A DNA stretch of 64,000 nucleotides from Bombyx mori (lineage: Eukaryota > Arthropoda > Insecta > Lepidoptera > Bombycidae), in assembly GCF_030269925.1 (NCBI RefSeq), contig NC_085123.1:9858001-9922000 (forward strand), read 5' to 3'. A model generated the notes under the pieces. The model ran no database searches and was not told where the DNA came from. It saw only the letters and a list, made by a program, of their open reading frames with translations. Positions within the stretch are counted from its first letter, which is position 1; the number at the start of each line of letters is the position of its first letter. Of this stretch, positions 49,201 through 58,629 are shown piece after piece. A program made the translations under genes and the position numbers.

Positions 49201-52200
49201 TATCAATCGCTTTACCAAAATATATCTGCACGTACTTTTCTTTAGAATAAACCAGCAACGTCGTCAATAACCTTAAAAGATATAATCAAAACTACTTCTA
49301 TGGTTTAACCAGCAACGAAGTCTTCTAGACGACGATTAAAAGATATAATCAAAACTACTTCTGTGGTATAATCTTACGTTTATTATTTCCGACATCTCGA
49401 TTACTTCACAGATTTTCATTTTCGTAATTACGAACTACTAAGGTGCTATCGTCGACATTTGAGTAATGTGCTAACTACCGTCTAATTATCCATACAAAAA
49501 AACATTTCCAATTGTTTTGTAAAACCGTAAAAGTACATTTAATTATGTCTCCGATCAACGAAAACCAAGGAAAATACGGCTTTAAAATATAGCTTTCAAA
49601 AACTTCAATCGTAATATCAAAACATAACCTATTTATTTTAAAACTTCCTGAAGGAGCTTTATCAAATTATAAGAGTTAGTGACATTATAGAAACCCGTGA
49701 GAAGCTCACGAAACATTAAAGTTTATTCTGTCACCACTGAACTCATGTTTGAATTGATGTTGAAAGTCCTTAAAAGTTGTTCGCGAACTGTTGAAAGCTT
49801 TCGCATACTTATCTACGTTCGCGACATTAAACAGTTTTCACGCCTACTTTTTTACTCGAAGGGTCACTTTCTTTCTGACTACTAATAAATCGAAAAAGTT
49901 TGATGAACCGTTTCCCAACCTGCCTTTATTTCGGGTAAATCAAAACGAAGTCAAGACAAAACTTCTCCTTTTTATAGCGACCAAAGCAGGCTCCCTAATC
50001 ATGGGTAGCTCAAGTCATCGATTCTTTTCAAAACTATGTATTTTGAAGATGGGTATTTAGAAATACTTAAGGTATAGCTCATTCAACGTAATACTAAAAA
50101 TAAATGGAGATGCAGTGACTATGAGTATTGGCAATGAACTATGCTCCTTTGATACGATTACAAGAGATCAACCCAAACAACTACTTAAAGTGCACTTAAT
50201 AGCTTTTTTACTTCAGTCATTAGGCATACACAAAATTAAATGTCATGGACTTTATGTTTTTGGAAAACTATTAGTCGTATAGGAATAAACTAATTACATT
50301 ATTTGAAAGCAGAGGCTTTAAATTGGTTCCTCATATTTTATATTCCGTCTATTTTTATTTGGGATTACAGGAGGCCAATCCGAATGCTTCTGAGGACCAA
50401 GAACATATCCAGTCCCAAACCCGAATCATGTTCTCCAATTATACCAAAGAGCCACGAATGTGTTTCCCAAAAACCCTTTGTTTTACATTATCATTTCAAT
50501 TTTGAAATAAAGCTGTGTGTATGTAATGTTTCTTTATGGACTGTAGCGTGCTTGAGGAAGAATTTTTGATGAGGATATAATCCTCTTTGCACCGAAATCA
50601 CAACAAACCTCCTGTCCCTCAGAGAGAATATTATTACTCCGGAATCATCGTGATTCGGGCCTCACGTTGCTCGATAATATCGTGTTTGAACAGAACAAAT
50701 AATCACTAAGTAGTGATAATGTTATTTAGTTTGTTCAGACGAATATTACGGCGCTTTGTGCTCCAGACAAAGCTCTTAGATTTTTTGCCAAATATTCGGG
50801 ATAAAGGGAATGGCTAATGCGTCATCTAGCCAGTCGTGAACGAGTCTTTTCTTTTCTAATTAATTGCCTCCATTGTTAAGTAATTCTTTCTTTCGGCGAT
50901 CAATCATAGTTTTTACGGCGCTAATGTTATATTGGATTTTTTCTCCCGAAGCATATTGTTTGGAAACTTTTTAATTCATGAGAGTTATTTGTTTTTCGTG
51001 TTTTTCGTGGTTCATAAAGTAGGTGGGTAATTTCGGTTACAATGTGTTTTAATTCTGTTCAGTCGGTATATATAAAATAGTATACTTAAAAAGGTTAATA
51101 CAATAGTGATGTATTGTTAAGAATCTTTAAGCTGTGTTTATGTTGTACATTGTTACAAGAAACGAAAAGAATATACACAAAAGGTGTATGTAACTTCATA
51201 GAATCGTCGTAAAACAATTATAGATTTGTTGCCTAAGCAGTACAATAAAAACTTTAAGTAATTTAGATGAAAAATACCAAAATAAAAACTTACAGAAAGC
51301 TTTGGCGATGGCCACATTCGAGATGATTCCAACTAATGGAACCACCAAGAGACCAGAGCCCAAATGCGTGAACATTTCCACCGCAGTATATGTAGTATTA
51401 CCCACCGTTGTGTGGAAGGCAGGTGCTTGAGGAATTGGAAGGCCTGGAGTAATGCTACCTAAAATAGATTCAGGCATTATTTTAATAGGATATAGTTCAT
51501 ATCTAATTACAAACATATCTTTGTCGCTAAATGATAAGACAGTCTCGCGGGCCATATAGTGTTAAGTGAAACATGAATTAGATCACCCAACTCTATAATA
51601 GAACGACCCCTCCTACCCTTCAAACTGTAACGAAACATCACTTCGCTGCAGCTCGTAAATATATGTAAAGAAAAACCTTAATTAATTAAAACTGTTTAGT
51701 TTTTAAAAAGGATTTTTCTTCAGTGTCATGGAGTGAAGTCTGTCCTTGAGTAAAAAGCGAGTTCAGTTTTGAATAGTTTATTAATACTGTTTACTGTTTA
51801 ATTTTTAATATTAATGTTAAAAGAGATTAAGAGCTGTAAATATTGTTTTCTTATTATATAACAGAAAACACAATATTAAGTCTTTTATTGTTTATTCATT
51901 CTGAAATACCTATTCCATATCATTTTATATATAATACATTCGAGGGGTAATTATAGTACCTATCAATTACATTCACGAAAAGCAATACGTTGAGTACCAC
52001 GTACATAACAATAATATATTGTCCGAATAATGAATTGACAGCATGAGTTGCGAGAGCACCGTACCGTATGTTCCATGTACAATTTTGTACCGTATGTTCC
52101 ATGGGGAATGCTCTGAGGAATTATTCGAGATGATCCTCTCATCTCCTTTTTACCATCACACCGCCCGTCACCGTCCACCCATACTACCTGGAGCCACTGC

Positions 52201-55200
52201 GTTCATCCACAGTGCGTTTCCAGAGATCTTTTTTGCCCAGTACCATCCGGCTTTAGAATGAGCTCCCCTCCACGGTGTTTCCCGAGCGCTATGACATGTC
52301 CATCTTCAAACGAGGCTTGTGGAGAGTATTAAGCGGTAGGCAGCGGCTTGGCTCTGCCCCTGGCAATGCTGAAGTCCATGTGCGACGGTAACCACACACC
52401 ATCCGGTGGACCGTATGCTCGTCTGCCTACAAGGGCAATAAAAAAATAAAAAATAAAAAAAAACTCACCCGTCAATATGAGCGGGTCCCTTTTATCTTCA
52501 TGTACCGTGTACGCCAGTACTGCAGCTAGCACCACGACCACGGCGTTCCGTGAGACTCCAACGAACCACAAAAACCTTTGCAGTATCAGCATACCTTTTC
52601 GGTTCTTGTCGTTTATTACACTTTTGATTTCGATATCTTTTAATGCCTGAAATGTTGTATTCCGTTTGAGGCGTCCGTGTATCTCTTTGAATTACCTAAA
52701 GACTCTGGTACTTATGTCGAAAGTCAATCACACATACTTTCATTCACAAAACTATTTACTGGTTTTTGTGTAGTTAAGACTTTTGGCCTTAAAAAGTGGC
52801 CCAAGACCTGCCCGTGTAGGTATGATATGAAAATTAACCGTACTAGAGTAATGATATTAGTGATAAATTTGGTACTCGAAGGTCGCAGTTCAGGGATCAG
52901 AACCTAGCCTGTGATTAGTAGGGAATGAATTGGAACTGGTGCGATTTGGCACTGTTGAAGTCATTTTAGAAGCAAATTTGATTTTACTTTCCAAGTGACT
53001 GTAATATTGATAAGCTGCTCAAAATTGAGAATCTTGAAGGCTTTTTGACCTGAACATACAATTACAAATTATTTATTTGACAATCCATTCCATCTAATTA
53101 AACTTTTATATCTGCAAACTTTAACAAAATATTATTAAAACAATACTAAAGTGACATTGAAAAACCACATGCAGTACCAACTCAGATTATAATCATTTTA
53201 TCACCCCAATTCATAATTTGAAGTTTGTAAGTACGGTAATTACTGATTAACTTTAAGCAATTGTAAAAGTTAACAAAGATTATATCGGGCTAGCACACAT
53301 AAGTATCTTTATTGTTGTAAAAGGGCAGATAAAACAATACACCATGTATTGGAATCACTATATTCCTGCCTTTTATACTTCACTATACTAGCTGACCTGA
53401 AGCCTACCACAAAAATGACAACACTTTTTTTATTTGTTTCTAAATCAACTAAAAATGTTTTTTTGTTAATTTTAACCTTCTGTAAAGTTTATTCCTTACC
53501 TACGACTATCTCAATCTTTCATTGTGGTTTTTGAGCAAAAACGTGAAACAAAAGCGATGACAATGCTAACAATTCGAAATATAATTATTATCAACAAAGG
53601 TAAAGTTCTAACCGAAACACATATGAAACGAAACATTATTAATTAAAAACAATACAAGCAACCTCCCAAAGACCTTTAATAATTTATTTAACCTATTGTT
53701 TCGTGTTCCGACGCTACCGTCCATTACGCAGACAAACTTAATTCATATTGAATGAATAAGGGTTCAATTTATTGTCAACAGACTGTGCTTTATGTCCCCA
53801 AAGTGTATCCTTGAAAATAATTTTATGTCGGCCAATATGCAAAATAGTTTCAATAAAATATTTAAGACCACTTTATTTATTCCATTTTACCTTTATATTT
53901 CGTCTAAATTTGACCGTTAAAATAACTGCTGAGGTAATTTTGATTCATTAATTTCATTAGTTTTATAACGTGCTTCGAATTTTTTTTTTTGCAATTTAGT
54001 TTTTTGTTTTACTCTTTTTTAATAAATATTCACGAACAACTTCCACGATGAAGTAATAACATCGTATAATATAAATTAAACTGCAAAAATTATAATTTGC
54101 GTAATGAGTGTGGTGGTAGCCCTGAAGGGTGGGTACCACTGGTGGTAGGACCTCTTGGGAGTCCGCACGGGTAGGTACCACCTATTTCCGCCGTGAAGCA
54201 GTAATGCGTTTCGGTTTGAAGGGTGGGGCAGCCGTTGTAACTAACTATACTGAGACCTTAGAACTTATATCTCAAGGTGGATGGCGCATTTACGTTGTAG
54301 ATGTCTATGGGCCCCAGTAACCACTTAACACCAGGTGGGCTGTGAGCCACCACTCTGCTTATTTCTACCGTGAAGCAGTAATATTTCGGTTTGAATGGTG
54401 GGGCCGTTTAAAATCCATATCTCGAGATGGATGGTGGCTTTGACACGGTTGATATATGAGTCGACTATTATCAAAGGCGGCAATCTGACTTTTGGACAAT
54501 GATTGGTAAATCAGAAAAACGAATTATTGACTTTGTATTCCATTGGCAGTCACAAAACTCTTCGGAACGACATCTTAGATAAATAACAGGTTAACTATTA
54601 ACCTTTATTTAATGCAGGTTTTGTACCGTATTCTTTGAAGGAGACGATTATATTCAAATAAATCTGTATTGACATATCAATAAAATTTTTTTGTCCAAAT
54701 GTACAGATTGCCGCCTTTGATAATAGACGACTCATATATGGGCTCCACTGACCGCTTAGTACGACTTACCATATTAGCACAATTTTTTTTTTTAAATTCA
54801 TAATTTAATTTTCATTTTAACGGTTGAAATAGCTATGTTTGTATCTGGTACGTTATGTTTCCTTAAAAAATGTAAGCAAGTGTTGGTGTACACAAATATA
54901 GATCCAAACTAATCGGTTGTCGTTTGCCTAACCACAGATCGTAAAGTAATTAACTAATAAATAATTACCATTCACATAAGCAAGTTCTGAATGAAGATAA
55001 ATCAAACAGTGAAACTGCATCGGAGTGCGCACACCACATCGCAACGGACAAAGTGAGACAATCAAACCGTATTTACTTTGTAACGGAGTTTGCGAAGTTG
55101 CGGCAACCTCGGTCTCCGGTTGTACACAAGAGCGCAATGTCGCATTGAATTATCGACGAAATTAATACAGAACTAAGAAATTGGAAACTTGGCCGAAGGA

Positions 55201-58200
55201 ATGCCCTAAACGCGTAGTTTAGAACACAGGATTACACCTAAGGAAAACAATTGAATCTCATAGCCTCGTAAAAAAAATTCTTAGTCACCAATATCCATCT
55301 AAGAAATTTAGAAGATCCTACATTATATCATAGATATATTATAGATAGATAGATTTAGAAAAACTTCTGAAGTAAATTAGCCCATTGTTTTTAAATCGCA
55401 TATCGTTCAGATTGAATTAATTATGAAATAATCAAGAGCTGATTTTAATTGAAAAAATTATCACTCACGTTCCGTTTTAATAATAATAATTTCGGAAAAA
55501 GCACACTATGTGGCGATAGCTATCACTGAACATAATATATTTGACAGATGCCTTAATCTCGCTAACGAAATTTTCAACATAAGTTTACATATACACAAGT
55601 TCCAAACAACAACACTAGGACTGTCGGTCTACCGAGCAATTTCACTGGCTGGATGGAAAATCTTCCCTTAGTCGTTACATCGCAAAACTGCAGTATTTCA
55701 TATGAGTTTTTGTCAAAGTAGAAGATTTTTAACAGTATTTTCTTACATTTAGTTACGCTAGATACGCAATCTTAAAGATTAGGTTTTTCTCTGTTTAAAT
55801 TACCCAGCATTACAGATTGTTCATAACAGGAAAAAATCATATGTAATGATACCTAGAAAAATTACTTCGGTAATCGCTTAACCCAAGAATAAGGTTCGAG
55901 AACAATTCATAACGAAAGGAATCATTTCAGAAATAGGCAGCAGGGCAGTAATTACTAGTGACATTTCATCAAACTAATATTATAAACGCATTCAGTAGTA
56001 AATTCAGGAAGAAAAAGTTATAGTATATTCCTAATTTTCATTATTCAAGCCACATTATACTTACAGCATTTGATATAAACAAAATGAACGTCTAACCCGT
56101 GTTTTAATGAAATTTCAAATTTAAATTATAAGTAATAAATTTAAAAAAAAAAAAATTAATTCAAAATATAATTCTCACCTTCATTCCCATCAGCACAATG
56201 CAGCAGAATAAGCTGAGTAATGTGTCCTGCATCCTCGTTTCTCCAATATGAACAAAGAGTTCCTTCCAAGTCGATATGAAGGTCTCTGCGCTGAACTTCA
56301 ATCCTAACAAGCCTTTAATTTGGGATGAAGCTATAGTGATGGCAGCTGCCGACGTGAAACCTGACACTACCGGTAGGGAGACGAACTCCACTAAGAACCC
56401 TGAAAGTGTTTACGTATAAAATTAAATACGTTAAAAACAATTGCTTTGATGCAATTTCGAAAAGGGCACATGTCGCATATTTTGTCAAATACGTTTTTTC
56501 ATATACATGTAGTTTTGAGGCTTACCTACACCCATTTTATAATAATTCCAGTAATTTTCAATTGCTAATTAACACTAAAATATATCTCAAAAGTTAATAT
56601 TGTAAATTTTACACTGCTTTAGAAAATAATTAGTTTTTTTCATTTCCTGAACATTTTACATTTTCAGAGATGTGTCCTTTTCGAAATTGCATATTCAATT
56701 GCTTTGACGCATGAATAAGGATTCATATTTTTAATATGCTTTTATAAGCTTCAGACTTATGTACGTTAGTATGTAACGGAATCTTTGAACATGATTTTGA
56801 CCCCCTTCAAAACGTCGGATTAACTCGAAATTTGGTATATTTATTAAGGACCGATGACGATACAATATTAAAAAAAAATGAAATTCAACTAAAAAATGAA
56901 AAATAAATAATAGTTTAAAAAAAATTAACAAAATACGCTTTTATAGAAAATCCAAATAAAAAATAGAAAATAAATTTGAATTAAAAATAGTGTAAAAAAA
57001 AAAGATTTTATTGTAACAAAAAGCGTGGGGTGTATCGTATCAGTAGTTATAAATATTTTATGAACAGATATGAGTAGAAGGGTTATTTTGATAATATCCT
57101 GAAAAGTACCCCGCGCTATTTTTACTTGGATTTTCTTTAAAAGCGTATTTTGTTAGTTTTTTTAAACTATTGTTTATTTAATTGCATTTCTAGACAGATG
57201 AGCAGGTCCACGTGAAGCTGATAGGTTAGCGTCTTACTTCAGAGAACTCTCCTCAAACCTCGTACCATAGCACTCGAGAAACGTAGGGGAGTTTATTTCA
57301 GAGCTGAACGGCGCGTAGCAAAAAGCATATCTGGTAATGTATTCATATCTGGTAATACATTAAGATTAACGTCAATCCCATTAAGAAAATAATCTCAGCC
57401 AACCAATTTCAGAATAAATAAACGTTCTATCGTTCGATGCATATAGGATTAGCTTTGACGTTTAAAAAAAGAATGTCCTAAAACTAGGACCAACTTTAAA
57501 GTAAAGGATTGGTTTTTTATTTTATATTATTATTATTAAAAAAAATATGTATTGTCTTCGTCATGTTCAAATTTTCAAAACAACGTCCAGTCCTTCATAA
57601 AGTTTTTGAAAATTAAGTTGAATCATTACGTAACATAGATAGTTAAACAGATATAGGTCAAAGTAATCGAGGATTATTCAAGAACAAGTATGCACATTCA
57701 CATAGAGAATACTTGATACGTTTCACAAAGACTACGACAGGATACTGAAAATAGACATCGCGGTAACCGCTCAACAATCAAGGCGACCAAAAGGCGCTTG
57801 CCAATTTAGCAACACCTTGTCTACTTATCTAGTGCAATAAAGAAATTAAAAAGCTATCAGTGAAAACTATTTCTAGATGGCAAAGATATAAATTACTAAC
57901 TAATTTAGGTTGTTAGTAGTTGAAGTCGTCGTGGCCTAACCGATAAGACGTCCGGTGCATTCGTGTTGAGCGATGCACCGGTGTTCGAATCTCAGGCGGG
58001 TACCAATTTTTCTAATGAAATACGTACTCAACAAATTTTCACGATTGATTTCCACGGTGAAGGAATAACATCGTGTAATAAAAATCAAACCCGCAAAAAA
58101 TATAATTTGCGTAATTACTGGTGGTACGGACCTCTTGTGAGTCCGCACGGGTAGGCACTACCGCCCCGTCTATTTCTGCCGTGAAGCAGTAATGCGTTTC

Positions 58201-58629
58201 GGTTTGAAGGGTGGGGCAGCCGTTGTAACTATACTTGAGACCTTAGAACTTATATCTCAAGGTGGGGGGCGCATTTACGTCGTAGATGTCTATGGGCTCC
58301 AGTAACCACTTAACACCAGGTGGGCTGTGAGCTCGTCCACCCATCTAAGCAATAAAAAATATTAAAAAAATACAAATAATTTTATATCCAAACACACGAA
58401 TCTGAATTATGTAGAAGATTGTTGATGTCTCACCCAGCTGTGCGAATCCAGCGAATAGCTGAACTATTCCGGCAATGAAACATAGTAGCACGGCGAAGTC
58501 GGCGTTAGTGCCGCTTGTGTAAGTGAAGGTGAGAAGTGACAGTAACGCCGTCGGTCCAATGTTGATCTGAGGGCATGTGCCCATGATCGCGTAAACGAAT
58601 CCACCCACGAAAGACGCGTACAGGCCATA
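37073..58629 (-). CDS. SLC26 family anion transporter, SLC26A11-like (nine 3'-terminal exons)
   Basis: Nine minus-strand exons (58434-58629, 56179-56399, 52469-52646, 51294-51458, 48168-48329, 42153-42293, 40835-40980, 40060-40416, 37073-37249) have AG acceptors and GTGAGN or GTAAGT donors, and their phases agree at every junction, giving 580 codons and a stop. The first seven exons read as the SLC26 membrane domain: YGLYASFVGGFVYAIMG, NIGPTALLSLL, VVSGFTSAAAITI, NGSFTRSAV and FIPRAALSAVI. The last two form the cytosolic C-terminal STAS domain. Family members move sulfate, chloride, oxalate or related anions across membranes; the resemblance to SLC26A11 (sodium-independent sulfate transporter) is my judgement. 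The N-terminus, normally ending in a peptide like AGLEPQ before YGLY, was not found in the window. An Asn/Gly-rich linker interrupts the STAS domain. The substrate cannot be read from sequence. Confidence 0.93.
37467..37713 (-). mobile_element. Helitron-like element, second subfamily
   Basis: On the minus strand the 3' end reads gcgaagcggacgggtacagctag followed by T. The body includes tggatggttcagtagttata (plus strand). The 5' boundary near 37713 is approximate. Confidence 0.5.
38215..38430 (+). mobile_element. Diverged Bm1 SINE, headless form
   Basis: cgtcttgtgagtccgtacgg, gtaggtaccaccactctgcc, gatgggccatgagtttgtct. Confidence 0.7.
38562..38651 (-). mobile_element. Degenerate Jockey-type LINE 3' fragment
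   Basis: Diverged match to the common block: gacgagctcacaagattcaa and gctaacactagccctagcag, then agaagtgcttcg. Confidence 0.45.
38739..38882. mobile_element. Palindromic MITE, GTGCTTAGTGCGAG family, copy 1
   Basis: 144 bp; left end gtgcttagtgcgaattt with gatagcgtaaaagttaactc, right end gactcgcactaagcac. The right arm is shorter than in the other copies. Confidence 0.7.
38938..39052 (-). mobile_element. Very diverged Bm1 fragment
   Basis: catccaccttgaggcatgag and aaatcatgactgcttcgcgg follow the Bm1 order in reverse. Confidence 0.4.
40060..40416 (-). CDS. SLC26-like exon 8 in window (STAS domain with Asn-Gly repeat)
   Basis: The acceptor TTTATACAG and donor GTAAGT bound 357 nt, phase 0 to phase 0. 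The first ~35 residues read as the start of a STAS domain (GGLYFAGAEQVRSKLISL). A ~55-residue hydrophilic stretch follows, of which about 40 residues repeat NGN, IANGN, NANGN and VTNGN (nt 40132-40258). The exon ends in the STAS strand STELLVVYCDAVSRMDYTFLQ. The repeat therefore sits at the variable loop of the STAS fold and may vary in length between strains. Confidence 0.9.
40132..40258 (-). repeat. Coding minisatellite (Asn-Gly) in SLC26 exon
   Basis: Units of 12-18 nt encoding (N)(I/A/V)(A/T)NGN repeated about seven times with point differences. In frame with the STAS exon. Confidence 0.8.
40835..40980 (-). CDS. SLC26-like exon 7 in window (last membrane segments)
   Basis: The acceptor TATCCACAG and donor GTGAGT bound 146 nt (phase 1 to phase 0). 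The split codon gives NTS-R-LDLIPLLGSF. It encodes helices FVCCLALGIEVGLICGVIVD and MLLLLYYHSRPP and ends at VYVN, where the cytosolic domain begins. Confidence 0.92.
42153..42293 (-). CDS. SLC26-like exon 6 in window
   Basis: The acceptor TTAACAG and donor GTGAGT bound 141 nt (phase 1 to phase 1). It encodes GVIVLLTLALLTPYFFFIP, RAALSAVIVCAVLHMVD and TDILKKLWNTS, the penultimate membrane segments and the loop after them. The local GC content is well above the flanking introns. A palindromic MITE starts 36 bp upstream of the acceptor. Confidence 0.93.
42329..42502. mobile_element. Palindromic MITE, GTGCTTAGTGCGAG family, copy 2
   Basis: 174 bp; ends GTGTGCTTAGTGCGAG and its inverse. Arms (about 65 bp, containing ctcgatagcgtaaaagtta) are near-perfect complements around a short middle. 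Lies 36 bp upstream of an SLC26 acceptor. Confidence 0.8.
42522..42690 (-). mobile_element. Jockey-clade (BMC1-like) LINE 3' fragment
   Basis: ccctacctcatcgctgatag, then ctggccctagcaagagcaac, ggatcggaatcgcgatccac. In an SLC26 intron, same strand as the gene. Confidence 0.65.
43676..43928 (+). mobile_element. Bm1 SINE, headless form
   Basis: ggtagaacctcttgtgagtc to cgtccacccgtctaagcaat and poly(A); a short partial duplication of ctcaaggt(a/gg)ccacctt lies near 43811. Intron of the SLC26 gene. Confidence 0.88.
45056..45298 (+). mobile_element. Bm1 SINE, headless form
   Basis: atggtaggacgtcttgtgtg to gtccacacgtcaaaacaata. Intron of the SLC26 gene. Confidence 0.88.
46160..46432 (+). mobile_element. 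Bm1 SINE with head, internally deleted
   Basis: Head ggcctcgtggcctaacggac, gatgcaccggtgttcgaatc, then the middle to gtgtaattactgatggtagg, joined directly to ctccagtaaccacttaacag. About 190 bp of the usual body is missing. Confidence 0.85.
46436..46540 (-). mobile_element. Jockey-clade LINE 3' fragment next to a Bm1
   Basis: aacactagccctagcaagag, cgcgacccattgagaagatc, ggcgagaaacttagtgggta. Directly abuts the A-rich 3' end of the Bm1 at 46160-46432. Confidence 0.65.
46648..46862 (-). mobile_element. Old diverged Bm1 fragment
   Basis: gatgagctcacggctcattt, agagcccatagacatcagca, ttcaaaccgaaacgtattac. Confidence 0.65.
47243..47336 (-). mobile_element. Jockey-clade LINE 3' fragment
   Basis: Poly(T), then ggcccggaggcctttccagc and gtgggcgagcaaaggctcag. 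It stops abruptly at ggagggg, where a half-copy of the fold-back element begins. Confidence 0.65.
47337..47695 (+). mobile_element. Half-copy of the fold-back MITE
   Basis: Matches the left arm of 18860-19458 (cattcgactataactaattg, gtatgcatgcgtgtgtgtgt, gtgtgtgtaatgtttatatt) but lacks the right arm. It is interrupted by a 46-bp retro-insertion at 47489-47534. Confidence 0.75.
47489..47534 (-). mobile_element. 46-bp 5'-truncated retro-insertion with 13-bp TSD
   Basis: A poly(T) and aagggattttatgacctggt, aactaaggcctttaggtca interrupt the MITE half-copy; tttaatctattct is present on both sides (47476-47488 and 47535-47547) but only once in the uninterrupted copy at 19 kb. This is a minus-oriented poly(A) insertion of an unidentified retroelement. 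Confidence 0.7.
47868..48066 (+). mobile_element. Jockey-clade (BMC1-like) LINE 3' fragment
   Basis: ttctcgccggatcttctcag, ggtggtagattctgcgaagc, gtgagctcatctacacgtta, then tcagcataggtaggaaaaaa. Antisense to the SLC26 gene, about 100 bp from exon 48168-48329. Confidence 0.7.
48168..48329 (-). CDS. SLC26-like exon 5 in window (conserved anion-site region)
   Basis: The acceptor is TACTCAG, with little polypyrimidine tract, and the donor is GTGAGT; 162 nt, phase 1 to phase 1. It encodes SNGRTLDATQEIVALGACN, LFGAFFRSFPVNGSFTRSAV and SEASGVKTPAAGFYTG. DATQE and GSFTRSAV match conserved SulP/SLC26 motifs. The region just upstream of the acceptor is crowded by a hAT-type insertion starting 48 bp away. 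Confidence 0.93.
48379..48861. mobile_element. Non-autonomous hAT-type element (MITE), 483 bp, 8-bp TSD
   Basis: Ends are CAGTGCTGGATTTAAATTATGC and the inverted counterpart CAGGGCTGGATTTAAACTTAATGC. The identical octamer ccgatcgt borders both sides (48371-48378 and 48862-48869), the duplication length typical of hAT. The interior is AT-rich with no ORF. It lies in an SLC26 intron, 48 bp from the acceptor of exon 48168-48329. Confidence 0.88.
48870..51293 (-). other. SLC26 intron, no further feature recognised
   Basis: Apart from the tandem repeat at 49249-49372, nothing is identifiable. Small ORFs near 49.7-50.5 kb show no family resemblance. Confidence 0.5.
49249..49372 (+). repeat. Two-copy tandem repeat, unit ~62 bp
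   Basis: accagcaacg and taaaagatataatcaaaact then acttct(a/g)tggt occur twice in succession. Non-coding, SLC26 intron. Confidence 0.6.
51294..51458 (-). CDS. SLC26-like exon 4 in window
   Basis: The acceptor CTATTTTAG and donor GTAAGT bound 165 nt (phase 1 to phase 1). It encodes GSITPGLPIPQAPAF, a polar loop with NTT, and a helix LGSGLLVVPLVGIISNVAIAKAF. ITPGLP-type sequence at this place is characteristic of SLC26 and SulP transporters. Confidence 0.92.
52068..52447 (+). mobile_element. LINE ORF2 C-terminal fragment with A-rich 3' end (family C)
   Basis: The plus frame reads FHGECSEELFEMILSS then FYHHTARHRPP and ATAFIHSAFPEIFFAQYHPA, a tail common in Jockey/CR1-like silkworm LINEs. The rest (gtatgacatgtccatcttca-like, tgcccctggcaatgctg) runs into a run of AATAAAAAA. 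It sits in an SLC26 intron immediately beside the donor of exon 52469-52646, antisense to the gene. Confidence 0.7.
52469..52646 (-). CDS. SLC26-like exon 3 in window
   Basis: The acceptor ACATTTCAG and donor GTGAGT bound 178 nt (phase 0 to phase 1). It encodes a basic loop (ALKDIEIKSV, NDKNRKG) and then a transmembrane segment with SRNAVVVVLAAVLAY. The next exon completes the split glycine of LTG-SITPGLP. A poly(A)-like tract from a LINE 3' end (52434-52461) lies directly beside the donor. Confidence 0.92.
53388..53425 (-). mobile_element. Possible Helitron 3'-end remnant
   Basis: ctagctgacctgaagcctac resembles the Helitron 3' end of the 14427 and 34922 copies. Too short to be certain. Confidence 0.3.
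54030..54456 (+). mobile_element. Bm1 SINE plus part of a second Bm1, left of nested MITE
   Basis: cacgaacaacttccacgatg to aggtgggctgtgagc (first copy, to ~54347), then caccactctgcttatttcta and tcggtttgaatggtgggg of a second copy, cut by the MITE at 54457. Confidence 0.8.
54457..54734. mobile_element. 278-bp MITE with ~35-bp TIRs, nested in a Bm1
   Basis: TIR TGAGTCGNCTATTATCAAAG, continuing into GGCGGCAATCTG, at both ends; tata borders each side. SINE sequence resumes at the right border (atgggctccactgaccgctt), so the element split a Bm1. No ORF. Confidence 0.8.
54735..54775 (+). mobile_element. Bm1 continuation, right of nested MITE
   Basis: tatatgggctccactgaccg and cttagtacga continue the second Bm1 split by the 54457-54734 element. 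Confidence 0.65.
54776..56178 (-). other. SLC26 intron, no further feature recognised
   Basis: AT-rich; no MITE ends, SINE or LINE block detected. Confidence 0.5.
56179..56399 (-). CDS. SLC26-like exon 2 in window
   Basis: The acceptor ACTTTCAG and donor GTGAGA bound 221 nt, entering in phase 1 and leaving in phase 0. With the split glycine codon the join reads QLG-FLVEFVSLPVVSGF, a well-conserved SLC26 stretch, followed by TSAAAITIASSQIKGLLGL and then a loop and a hydrophobic helix (LLSLFCCIVLMGMK). Confidence 0.93.
56886..57184. mobile_element. AT-rich element with ~65-bp inverted ends
   Basis: The left arm (aaataataatagttta-like, then acaaaatacgcttttataga, aaatcc) is the reverse complement of the right arm (ggattttctttaaaagcgta, ttttgttagttttttt, aaactattgtttattta). 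The centre (cagatatgagtagaagggtt) also occurs, inverted, at 8305-8529. Probably a MITE; no class assigned. Confidence 0.6.
57925..58362 (+). mobile_element. Bm1 SINE, full length with tRNA-like head
   Basis: gtcgtcgtggcctaaccgat (A box region), gatgcaccggtgttcgaatc (B box), body and 3' end cccatctaagcaataaaaaa. The best-preserved copy here; it ends about 72 bp from the SLC26 exon at 58434 and is antisense to that gene. Confidence 0.93.
58434..58629 (-). CDS. SLC26-like exon 1 of those in window (membrane domain start)
   Basis: The acceptor TTTTATAG precedes TAT GGC CTG and the donor is GTGAGA after CTG G, so the exon enters in phase 0 and leaves in phase 1 (196 nt). It encodes the conserved YGLYASFVGGFVYAIMG start followed by NIGPTALLSLLTF and a hydrophobic segment ending AGFAQL. 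These are early transmembrane helices of an SLC26 protein. A full-length Bm1 SINE ends only about 75 bp beyond the donor. Confidence 0.92.

Noticed and set aside
57925..58005. tRNA gene suggested by A-box and B-box sequence
   Set aside because: It is the tRNA-like head of a Bm1 SINE; it has no foldable full tRNA and continues into the SINE body. The same holds at 28300-28384 and 46160-46240.
58345..58433. Extension of the SLC26 exon frame past the donor (ETSTIFYIIQIRV)
   Set aside because: It is intron read-through after the GTGAGA donor; the next exon continues the family sequence in phase.
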